From contig CABRHH010000006.1 in the NCBI GenBank assembly GCA_902470695.1, positions 1 to 64,000 of the forward strand: a stretch of DNA of 64,000 nt, written 5' to 3'. The position numbers were made by a program, and so were the translations under genes. Origin of the DNA: an uncultured Collinsella sp. (GTDB lineage Bacteria > Actinomycetota > Coriobacteriia > Coriobacteriales > Coriobacteriaceae). The notes beneath the pieces are model-generated. The model ran no database searches, was not told the DNA's origin, and saw only the letters and a program-made list of their open reading frames with translations. This document shows, piece by piece, positions 40,974-48,638 of this stretch (its first letter is position 1; the number at the start of each line of letters is the position of its first letter).

Positions 40974-43625
40974 TTACGCCGAGCAGGACTCGCACTCCTC
41001 CACTTCAAGCGATTTGCTCCGGACATAATATACGGTTTTAACGCCGTATTTCCAGGCCGCGATATACAGCCCGAGCACCTGCCGCAGCGTGTAGTCGTTC
41101 GTGATATACAGATTCATCGACTGCGCCTGGTCGATATGGCGTTGACGGACACCCGCCGCCCGCACGCTCCACAGCTGGTCGAGATAGTGCGCCGGCTTGT
41201 AGTACCAAAACGTCTGCGGAGAAAGCTCCGGCGCCACCCGCGGCAGCATCGTGCCTTTCTTTTCCTCCAGGAAGAACTTCCGCATGATCGGGTCGATGCC
41301 CGGCGTAGTTCCCGACAGAATCGACGTCGAGCTGGTGGGGGCGATCGCCAGCAGGTAGGCGTTGCGTATGCCATGCTCCGCCACGCGCGCTGCGAGCTCA
41401 CGCCAGCGGCCCTCGCCCATCGCGGCTGGATGGACAGGGTCACCGCTGTCACGGAGCGAGGACGAGACGCCCGCGCCGGCAACGTAGGCGCGCTTGATGA
41501 AGTAGGCACCCGTCTGCCAGTCGCTGCCCGCGAACACCTCGGTTGCCCCGCGCTCCTCGGCCAGACGCTCGCTCGCCGCGATCGCATGGTAGTTGATGCG
41601 CTCGAACACCTCATCGGCAAACGCCAGATGCTCCTCGCTCTCCCAGGAGATGCCGCGCCGCGCCAGCATATGGTGGTAACCCGAAACACCCAGGCCGATC
41701 GAGCGGTACCGCCGGTTGGTGAGGCGCGCGTAGGGCAGCGCGTAGAAGTTGAGGTCGATGACGTTGTCCAGCGCCCGCACGGCGCATTCGATCACACGGC
41801 CCATCGCCTCGTCGTCCTCGACCGGCAGGCGGCCGAGGGACAGGCTCGCCAGGTTGCAGACGACGAAATCTCCCGGCCGGGTCGTGGTCACCACGACCGT
41901 ATCGCCCTCGTGCGTCTGCACCTCGCGGGAAACCTCCTGAATCTCGCTGGTGTTCTGCGCGATCTCGGTACACAGGTTCGAACAGTAGATGATGCCGCGC
42001 TGCGCATGCGGGTTCAGGCGGTTTACCGTGTCGCGCATGAAGGCAAAGGGGGTGCCGGTTTCCACCGCGCTTTTGAGAATGAGGCGCACGAGGTCCTTGA
42101 GCAGCACCGTGCGCTTGGGGATGCGCGGGTCGGCTACGCAGTCGCGGTAGCGCCGCTCCCACTGCTCGCCATAGCTATCCTCGAGCGCATAGCCCTTGAC
42201 CTGCAGGATGTCATGCGGGCACATGAGGTACCAGTCCTGGTCCAGGCTCTCTTCCGCCATGCGCCAGAACAGGTCCGGATAGCACACGGCGGGAAACACG
42301 TCGTGCGCCTTCATGCGGTCGTCGCCGTTGTTGGTGCGCAGGTTGAGAAACTCCGGCAGGTCGCGATGCCATGCATCGAGGTACACCGCCACCGCACCCT
42401 GGCGCATGCCCAGCTGGTCGACCGCCACGGCGGTGTCGTTGATCACGCGGATCCAGCGGATCACGCCGCCCGCAACGCCCGAAAAACCGCGGATGGAGCC
42501 GCCGGTGGCACGCACCTTGCCCAGATACATGCCCATGCCTCCGCCATACTTGCTCACCTGGGCGAAGTTGTCGACGCTGCGGTAGATCCCCGTCAGGCTG
42601 TCGGGCACCGTGTCGATGAAACAGCTGGAAAGCTGATGATCGGGCTTGCGGGCGTTGCTCATGGTAGGCGTGGCCATGGTGACCTCGAGCCGGCTCAGCA
42701 TGTCATAGAAGCGCCGGACCCACGCGAGCCGCTGCGCGGGATCCTCGTTCATCGCCAGATGCAGCGCGATACCCAAAAACATCTCCTGCGGCGACTCAAG
42801 CGGCACGTGGTCGTGCGAGCTGATCACGTAGCGCCGGTAGAGCAGGTCGAGGCCGGCGTATGTGAACAGCTCATCGCGCGCGGGGTCCATGGAGGCCGCT
42901 GCCCGGTCGAGCTCAGCGGCGCTGTAGGCCGCCGTGATGTAGCCCCCGTAGAGGCCCTGGTCGGTTAAGGAGCGCACAAGCTGCGAAAACGTTTCGATGC
43001 CCGCGCGGGCACGACGGTGAGCCAGCGCGCGGTTGAAGCCGAACGCCAGCAGGCGGGCCGCGATCATCTCCCAGCGTGGCGCCTCCTGACTCGTCAGCTC
43101 GACCGCGGCGCGCACCAGCGCATCCAAGCGCGCCGTCTGATCCTGGTCGGCACCCGTATACGTGCCGAATCGCGCCGCGAGCGCCGAGAGCGCATAGCTA
43201 TCCTCGGGATAATCGCGCTGGATGTGAGCCAGGCAGGCCGCGAGCTCCTCAGCGGCGGGCGACAACGCGGACGCCGCGCCATCTGCAGGGGCGGGTCCAT
43301 CCATCACCGCGCGGGCAAGGTCACGGCGCTGCGCGCGCATCTCCGAGCGGTGATACCGATAGAGGATGTAGCGTTTCGCCACGTCGAAGTGGGCGCGCTC
43401 CATCAAGGCGCGCTCGACCAGATCCTGGATGCCCTCAACCCCCGTGACCCCCGCGGCACGCATCGAGGCCTCGACGGTCGCAAGCAGCTCTGTGAGCTCG
43501 GCATCGTCTGCCGACTCGCCGGCCTCCTCGAACGCTCGACGCATCGCGCGGACGATCTTGCCCCCGTCGTACGCCTCAACGCGCCCGTCGCGCTTTTTCA
43601 CCTGCGGCATCGTGCTGGCTTCCAT
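40974..43625 (-). CDS. nrdA: class I ribonucleotide reductase alpha subunit
   Basis: Catalytic subunit of 883 residues that reduces ribonucleoside diphosphates. An ATP-cone regulatory domain (about 1-95, KKRDGRVEAYDGGKIVRAM) is followed by the ten-stranded barrel. Active-site motifs include SSCFIDTVPDS, NLCTEI and the PTSSTSILSGTTPGIDP loop. The C-terminal redox pair is in VEECESCSA. The ATG at 43625 has AGGAGG eight bases upstream; earlier in-frame Met codons have none. It is divergent from nrdB, with the two starts separated by 213 bases. Subclass Ia follows from the partner's tyrosine. Confidence 0.96.
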   Translation of the reverse strand: MEASTMPQVKKRDGRVEAYDGGKIVRAMRRAFEEAGESADDAELTELLATVEASMRAAGVTGVEGIQDLVERALMERAHFDVAKRYILYRYHRSEMRAQRRDLARAVMDGPAPADGAASALSPAAEELAACLAHIQRDYPEDSYALSALAARFGTYTGADQDQTARLDALVRAAVELTSQEAPRWEMIAARLLAFGFNRALAHRRARAGIETFSQLVRSLTDQGLYGGYITAAYSAAELDRAAASMDPARDELFTYAGLDLLYRRYVISSHDHVPLESPQEMFLGIALHLAMNEDPAQRLAWVRRFYDMLSRLEVTMATPTMSNARKPDHQLSSCFIDTVPDSLTGIYRSVDNFAQVSKYGGGMGMYLGKVRATGGSIRGFSGVAGGVIRWIRVINDTAVAVDQLGMRQGAVAVYLDAWHRDLPEFLNLRTNNGDDRMKAHDVFPAVCYPDLFWRMAEESLDQDWYLMCPHDILQVKGYALEDSYGEQWERRYRDCVADPRIPKRTVLLKDLVRLILKSAVETGTPFAFMRDTVNRLNPHAQRGIIYCSNLCTEIAQNTSEIQEVSREVQTHEGDTVVVTTTRPGDFVVCNLASLSLGRLPVEDDEAMGRVIECAVRALDNVIDLNFYALPYARLTNRRYRSIGLGVSGYHHMLARRGISWESEEHLAFADEVFERINYHAIAASERLAEERGATEVFAGSDWQTGAYFIKRAYVAGAGVSSSLRDSGDPVHPAAMGEGRWRELAARVAEHGIRNAYLLAIAPTSSTSILSGTTPGIDPIMRKFFLEEKKGTMLPRVAPELSPQTFWYYKPAHYLDQLWSVRAAGVRQRHIDQAQSMNLYITNDYTLRQVLGLYIAAWKYGVKTVYYVRSKSLEVEECESCSA

Positions 43626-43669
43626 GGGCGATTCCTCCTCAAGGCGCATGCGACCCGCCCGCATCCGCC

Positions 43670-43716
43670 TGTCAATATCTTGTGGTATCCGTATGCTTCA
43701 TATCCACATATCGTGG
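43670..43716. promoter_or_regulatory. candidate NrdR boxes between nrdA and nrdB
   Basis: TGTCAATATCTTGTGG (43670-43685) matches most of the NrdR box consensus ACACWATATATWGTGT. A second, degenerate dyad, CCAC-ATATC-GTGG (43704-43716), is centred about 32 bases away, close to three helical turns as usual for paired boxes. A TATACT at 43756-43761 could be the nrdB -10. Confidence 0.6.
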
Positions 43717-43838
43717 TCATAGCAGGATACCGCAAATGCTTCCTATTTAGAATCGTATACTGAAATCCATCGACTCAACGTTGCGCGGCACCGGCGACCC
43801 CGCCTGCCCGCACACCACGCCGCACAGAAAGGCCCACC

Positions 43839-44930
43839 ATGACCGAGACCCCTATCACCGGCACATTCACCACTGCCTCGCCCACCGGCGAGCTCCTCAC
43901 CAAAAAGCCTCTATTCAATCCCCAAGGGGACATCGACGTGCGCGACCGACGCCTCATCGGCGGCAACACCACCAACCTCAACGACTTCAACAACATGAAG
44001 TACCCTTGGGTTTCCAGTTGGTACCGCCAGGCCATGAACAACTTCTGGATCCCCGAGGAAATCAACCTCACGCAGGACGTGAAGGACTACCCCAACCTCA
44101 CACCCGCCGAGCGCTCCGCCTACGACAAAATCCTGTCGTTTCTGGTGTTCCTCGACTCGCTGCAGTCGGCGAACCTCCCCAACATCAGCGAATACATCAC
44201 CGCCAACGAGGTGAGCCTGTGCCTGTCGATCCAGACGTTCCAGGAAAGCGTCCATTCGCAAAGCTATTCCTACATGCTTGACACCATCTGCGACCCCGCC
44301 AAGCGCAACGAGATCCTCTACCAGTGGAAAACCGACGAGCACCTGCTGGCGCGCAACACCTTTATCGGCGAGCTGTACAACGAGTTCCAGCAGCATCGCG
44401 ATACGCAGCGCTTCCTGCGCGTTCTCATGGCGAACTACATCCTTGAGGGCGTGTACTTCTACTCGGGGTTCATGTTCTTCTACAACCTCGCCCGCATGGG
44501 CAAGATGCCCGGCAGCGCGCAGGAGATCCGCTACATCAACCGCGATGAGAACACGCACCTGTGGCTGTTCCGCAGCATCATCCTTGAGCTGCAAAAAGAG
44601 CATCCCGAGCTGTTTGGCGAGGAAAACGTGGCCATGCTGCGCGCGATGCTCGAGGAGGGTGTCGCCGCCGAGATCGCCTGGGGCCGCTACGTGATCGGCG
44701 ACCAAATTGCGGGGCTCACCGGCGACATGGTTGCCGGCTACATCAAATACCTCGGCAACCTTCGCTGGAGCTCGCTGGGCTTCGGCCAGCTCTACGAGGG
44801 GTATCGCGATGAGCCGGCCGATATGGCATGGGTGGGCCAGTACTCGAACGCCAACATGGTCAAAACCGACTTCTTCGAGGCGAAGAGCACCGCATATGCC
44901 AAGAGCACGGCGCTGGTCGACGACCTATAA
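43839..44930 (+). CDS. nrdB: class Ia ribonucleotide reductase beta subunit
   Basis: Radical-generating R2 subunit of 363 residues. The diiron ligands and radical are in place: Asp106 (FLDSLQ), Glu136 and His139 (QESVHSQSY), the radical Tyr143, and later ligands in YILEGVYFYSGF and NRDENTHLW. The Tyr marks a tyrosyl-radical (Ia/Ib-type) enzyme, which needs oxygen to assemble, notable in an anaerobe. The ATG follows GAAAGG. The C-terminal STALVDDL is an acidic tail of the kind that docks to NrdA. It is transcribed away from nrdA. Confidence 0.95.
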   Translation: MTETPITGTFTTASPTGELLTKKPLFNPQGDIDVRDRRLIGGNTTNLNDFNNMKYPWVSSWYRQAMNNFWIPEEINLTQDVKDYPNLTPAERSAYDKILSFLVFLDSLQSANLPNISEYITANEVSLCLSIQTFQESVHSQSYSYMLDTICDPAKRNEILYQWKTDEHLLARNTFIGELYNEFQQHRDTQRFLRVLMANYILEGVYFYSGFMFFYNLARMGKMPGSAQEIRYINRDENTHLWLFRSIILELQKEHPELFGEENVAMLRAMLEEGVAAEIAWGRYVIGDQIAGLTGDMVAGYIKYLGNLRWSSLGFGQLYEGYRDEPADMAWVGQYSNANMVKTDFFEAKSTAYAKSTALVDDL

Positions 44931-45357
44931 GGGCGCTTGCTGCGCAACGTAACGCTGCGGGGCGGCAGGCAACGACGAGCAGACGCCGATGGCGGCCGTC
45001 CCGATCGCCATCGCTGCACCTCTACCAGCATATGGTCCGCAATCACGTCCGCATTGCCATCACCGCACCCGACCTTTCCGATACGAAAGCGGAGCGGCGG
45101 CTGCCATCACACTGCTCCATCGACACGAAAACGCCCATCACAATTGCCGTATCTGGGCCCCGGCTCGACACGCATCGTCGTCAGAGCACCGGGGTCCCGC
45201 TGCGGCGACCGCTGCATCGACGCAGGCCCCGACACAGGAGCCGTTACCTCGCCGTAGATCCCAGCACGATAGCATCTGTCGCAGGTCCCAGCACGGCAAC
45301 CGCTGTTGCACCAGCCAATCTTGCCACTGCCCCCGCTCCTTCCGCGTCCCCACCCCA

Positions 45358-45523
45358 CTGTCAGCTGTGCACGACTGTCAGCTGTGGCAAATCGCATGCG
45401 TCATTTTTCATAGAAGCAGAGAAAGCAGCAGGTAAACAAGCCGATGGGAATAGCCTCATGAATACCCATCTCATGTTAGCGCCACCAATCCGTACACAGC
45501 TGACAGTCGTGCACGGCTGACAG
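45358..45523. mobile_element. CAGCTGACAG element, copy A
   Basis: A 166-bp unit. The left end CTGTCAGCTGTGCACGACTG... and the right end ...CAGTCGTGCACGGCTGACAG are 29-bp inverted repeats with one mismatch; each end is itself a double CAGCTGACAG motif. The interior (about 108 bp) has no intact gene. Copy B at 47970-48153 has the same order and orientation. The form suggests a MITE or structured-RNA element. Confidence 0.75.
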
Positions 45524-45549
45524 CCCCACGGGCCGTTCGACATCGAGAC

Positions 45550-45750
45550 CCAGCGGCGCACACAGCTGACAGTCGCACATGGCCGGCAACCGCGCACAGC
45601 CGACAGTCCCGGTCTCCCCCGGCTTCCGTGGCAGGGGGGGCGCACACAGCCACTAATCCGCACTCAGCTGCCAGCGCTCGCGGATGCGCACGCGCCATTG
45701 GCGGCCTCACATGGCTGACAGTCGCACACAGCTGACAGCACTCCTCAGCT
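45550..45750. repeat. scattered CAGCTGACAG half-units
   Basis: Further single or double copies after element A, with partial decay: near 45560, 45597, 45664, 45712 and 45729. They suggest decayed or nested copies of the same element ends. Confidence 0.6.
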
Positions 45751-46244
45751 CGTCGGGCAGGCCAATACCCCCTAGCGCACAGACACAACGCCCATGCACC
45801 CACGCGCCCCCCCTGTCGGCATTCCCTCTCAGGGCGCTTCAGATATACATACGCCTCAACGGGGAAAGCCCAGTGCACCCACCTATTGCAGGCCGAACCG
45901 CCCCCTGACGGTGCGCACAGGCTGCATACGCATGCCATGTGAGATACTGTCTCTTTATTCATCACGGGATGCGCGCCTAATATCCAATTTTTCAATGCAG
46001 CAAAACCGGGATCAAGCAATTTTGCTTTAATCCTACGATATTTCCAGATATATACAATCCGACTCTGCCCCTACCACCTATGGGAACTGCATATTTTCAG
46101 CACCGATCTGTATGCTCTACAGTCGAGAAGAGGCGACGCATCGGCTGGTTTCTGAGCCCTAGCGAGCATGAATCACCGGCACCCTTGCCGATATCAAGAC
46201 GACAGACGACGCGACCGCCAAGCCAACGTCACCCCAGGAAGCGT

Positions 46245-47255
46245 TCAACAAGCCCAATCGGCCGCGGAACGAATGCCCGAGTCGGGCCTCGGTACGCAGC
46301 CCCGCACGGCAAACCTGCGTAGCGCCTCCGCCCGCTCCCAATAGTCATCGGGCAGGTGGTCGACGTTCAATCCAACCCGATGGAGCACTGCCGTCAACAG
46401 CCTTCGATAGTGCCGCGCGTCGAGCAGCGCACGGCGCGTCACCGTCAGCACGCTGTAGCCCATCGCCTCCAGGGCACGGCGGCGCTCCTCGTCCGAGGCA
46501 AACACCTCCTCATCCTCGTGCACGATACCGTTGTACTCGAAGTCGACACCATCCGTCGCAAGGAAGGCGTCGCACTCCACGAACGCCCTTCCCGTAAGAT
46601 CCCGCGCCCTCCCGGTCACCTCCATGCGATGCGCCAACTCGAGTCCAACCAGATGTGCCCCGCCCATGCACCGGGGCAGGCGCAACATCAGATACAAAGC
46701 TGTCTCCATGGGTGAGCGGGCCCCGTCACACACGAACGGCAGAGCGCGCCTCAAACGACGAATGCCGCGCTGCCCCGCCGAAGCCGCCACATGCAGCGCA
46801 AGATCTTGAACCGCCAATGGCGCATGTCGCTCAACATATTCGTCGCCCGCTCGAATCGGAAGATCGTAGCGTGCGCACATCTCGATCAAATACTCGACAA
46901 GCTCCATCTGATTCATCTCCACCGCCGCCTGCTGTGCACACAACGCCGGATGCACCACAAAAAGCCCCTGCTCCAGCCTCCACAACCCATGTGCGGGAAT
47001 CGGATAGGGCCACACATGCGGCACCGCGCCGTCGATACGCCGACGAAGGTCCGCGCTGGACACCAGCACATCAACCTGCGCCAACTCCTCCTTCGGCACT
47101 CCTCGGGCGATCAGACACGCGCGAGCGCGATCGAGCGTCTCAACATCGGGAACACTTGGCCTCAGGCATGCGGACACAGTGGGAATGGCGCCTCGAGAGT
47201 CGGGGCGTTGCGGTGCACGAAAGCACATCCGCGCCGTTCTATGTGACAGGACCAT
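46245..47255 (-). CDS. endonuclease-like protein (DUF559/AbiEi-type C-terminus)
   Basis: A 336-residue protein. The N-terminal half (about 30-170) is a mixed domain with LPIRAGDEYVERHAPLAVQD. The C-terminal half (about 195-310) resembles restriction-endonuclease-fold domains: SPMETALYLMLRLPRCMGG, VECDAFLATDGVDFEYNG, H and EDEEVFASDEERRRALEAMG. The spacing of Glu, Asp and Glu-Tyr-Asn fits a PD-(D/E)xK or VSR-like core, although the usual catalytic Lys is not obvious. The ATG at 47255 has GGAGG seven bases upstream. It stands alone, bracketed by elements A and B. The cellular role is unknown; similar proteins occur near mobile and defence genes. Confidence 0.65.
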   Translation of the reverse strand: MVLSHRTARMCFRAPQRPDSRGAIPTVSACLRPSVPDVETLDRARACLIARGVPKEELAQVDVLVSSADLRRRIDGAVPHVWPYPIPAHGLWRLEQGLFVVHPALCAQQAAVEMNQMELVEYLIEMCARYDLPIRAGDEYVERHAPLAVQDLALHVAASAGQRGIRRLRRALPFVCDGARSPMETALYLMLRLPRCMGGAHLVGLELAHRMEVTGRARDLTGRAFVECDAFLATDGVDFEYNGIVHEDEEVFASDEERRRALEAMGYSVLTVTRRALLDARHYRRLLTAVLHRVGLNVDHLPDDYWERAEALRRFAVRGCVPRPDSGIRSAADWAC

Positions 47256-47969
47256 GCTCATGCCTCCATGATGCGGCCGCTTCAAACACACAACGAGCTC
47301 ATCCCCAAATTACAAATCGCAATCTTACAGATCTCTTGACCTGTTCCGCGCTTTTCGCACGTTTCCGTGGAACAACACGGTTGGACCGCTGTCTAGCGAC
47401 AAGGTTGCAGCAAGACAATCGCGCTGCAGCGGCGACTTATCCACACGCGAAACGCGAGCGCTCTCCCCAATTTCCAGCTCAAAAGGCCATTTGTACACAA
47501 TCTCACCACAATCAGACGATACCGATGCACATTAGGGCCAGCCGAGCGGACTCGTTTCGTCAAAACGTGTCGGCGCGGGCTGATTTCGCACGCCAAGTGA
47601 AACATGTATGCACATCAGCCACGCCGAGACAGGTTTAGCGCGGATGGGGGCTCCGCCTTCGCGTCACCTTTCACGGCCCACATCATGCCCATCGCCATGC
47701 GCCCGAACCCCACCCCGCCGTCTGCCCGAACCTCGCCCGGTCGTCCTCCGCTGCCTCGCCCGGTCGACCCCGCCTCTGTTCCCCGCCGTTCGCCGGACCT
47801 CCTCTCTGTCGCCCGTCGGCATCTCCCACCCGCCGGCGCACCTCTACTCTTCCATCCGCCCGCACCCCACCCCGTCGGCCGGCCGCGCCTCGCCCACGCC
47901 CTCTTCCATCCGCCCGCACTTCGCCCTGCCGTCCGCCGGCCCTTCCCCGTCCTTCCTCCGGCTCCGCCA

Positions 47970-48153
47970 CTGTCAGCTGTGCACCGCTGTCAGCTGTGCG
48001 CCGCTGTCAGCTGTGTCAAAAGCTATGCAAACTATTAACTGAAGGTCGGAGAAGTCTGCAGGTAGGAGGGCCAGCCTGATGACTCGAATGAATACACATC
48101 CCCCGATAGCGCTGCCAAACCGTACATAGCTGACAGTCGTGCACAGCTGACAG
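47970..48153. mobile_element. CAGCTGACAG element, copy B
   Basis: A 184-bp relative of element A in the same orientation, with three CTGTCAGCTGTG units at the left end and two at the right. The interior aligns with copy A through matching landmarks: GCAGGTA, GATGAC/GAATGAATAC and CGTACA before the right end. Conserved spacing shows that it is one family of element. Confidence 0.75.
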
Positions 48154-48427
48154 TGCTCCCATGCGAAAAGCCCGACCCGCTCGGTCGTGCGACGGCTGCC
48201 ATGCAGCGCATCCACGTTTCGGGACGCAGCCCATGCTTCACCGCACCGTCAACGTGCGCGCATCCACATGAAAGACCGCCTCATGCAGCAATTGAACGGG
48301 CGCCTCCCGCGCGGAAAGCACTCAGACACCGACTTTTAGGCTATCGACCCGCGAAGCCGCAGCGTCCGCATGGCAGCGGGTCGCAGCGAGCAGAAGCGCA
48401 CAGGGCATCCCTGCGCATGAAGAAACA

Positions 48428-48462
48428 GGGGCCGTCTCGGACGTTTTCCAAGACGGCCCCTG
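48428..48462 (-). terminator. hairpin downstream of the beta-galactosidase gene
   Basis: AGGGGCCGTCT pairs perfectly with AGACGGCCCCT around a 13-base loop. On the minus strand it is followed by GTTTCTTC. It may end the beta-galactosidase transcript, about 180 bases after the stop. Confidence 0.6.
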
Positions 48463-48480
48463 GCCGCAACGTTTTTCTGT

Positions 48481-48613
48481 TGACGAGTCCCCGGCCCGCG
48501 CCACTGGCACAGGCTGGAGGTTTCTGCGGCTGTCGTGCCGGTGACGGACGGGTCGGAGCTATTGACGAGTCCCCAGCCCGCGCCACCGGAACAAGCGTTA
48601 GCGACTCTTGCGG
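48481..48613. repeat. duplicated segment next to the beta-galactosidase stop
   Basis: TTGACGAGTCCCC(G/A)GCCCG is present at 48481 and 48562. On the minus strand the sequence spanning the gene's stop codon, CGCTAACGCCTGTGCCGGTGG, has a diverged second copy about 45 bases downstream. This looks like a small tandem duplication of the gene's 3' end. Confidence 0.6.
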
Positions 48614-48638
48614 TGGTTGAAAGCCACCGGCACAGGCG

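Larger units (their letters stand above)
44931..46244. other. 1.3-kb gene-poor, repeat-rich region
   Basis: No gene is supported. From 44990 to about 45350 the plus strand is poor in G and rich in C/A. From 45358 to 45750 there are many copies of CAGCTGACAG or its complement, including element A. The part from 45950 to 46150 is AT-rich. Open frames here have low-complexity products and no ribosome sites. Confidence 0.55.
47256..48638. other. 1.4-kb gene-poor region with pyrimidine tract
   Basis: No gene is supported. The first 300 bases are AT-richer and hold the promoter of the endonuclease-like gene. From about 47690 to 47965 the plus strand is extremely C/T-rich and G-poor, with a direct repeat of TCTTCCATCCGCCCGCAC at 47848 and 47902. 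Element B follows, then a hairpin and a short duplicated segment next to the beta-galactosidase gene. Confidence 0.55.

Noticed and set aside
43839..44930. Class Ic (Tyr-less) ribonucleotide reductase
   Set aside because: The radical tyrosine (Tyr143) is present in QESVHSQSY, so the tyrosyl-radical type applies.
45358..45750. CRISPR array suspected from closely spaced CAGCTGACAG repeats
   Set aside because: Repeats are short, occur in both orientations, have irregular spacing, and there are no cas genes.
47604..48038. Pro/Arg-rich open frames over the pyrimidine tract
   Set aside because: Low-complexity products created by base skew, no ribosome site or recognisable domain.
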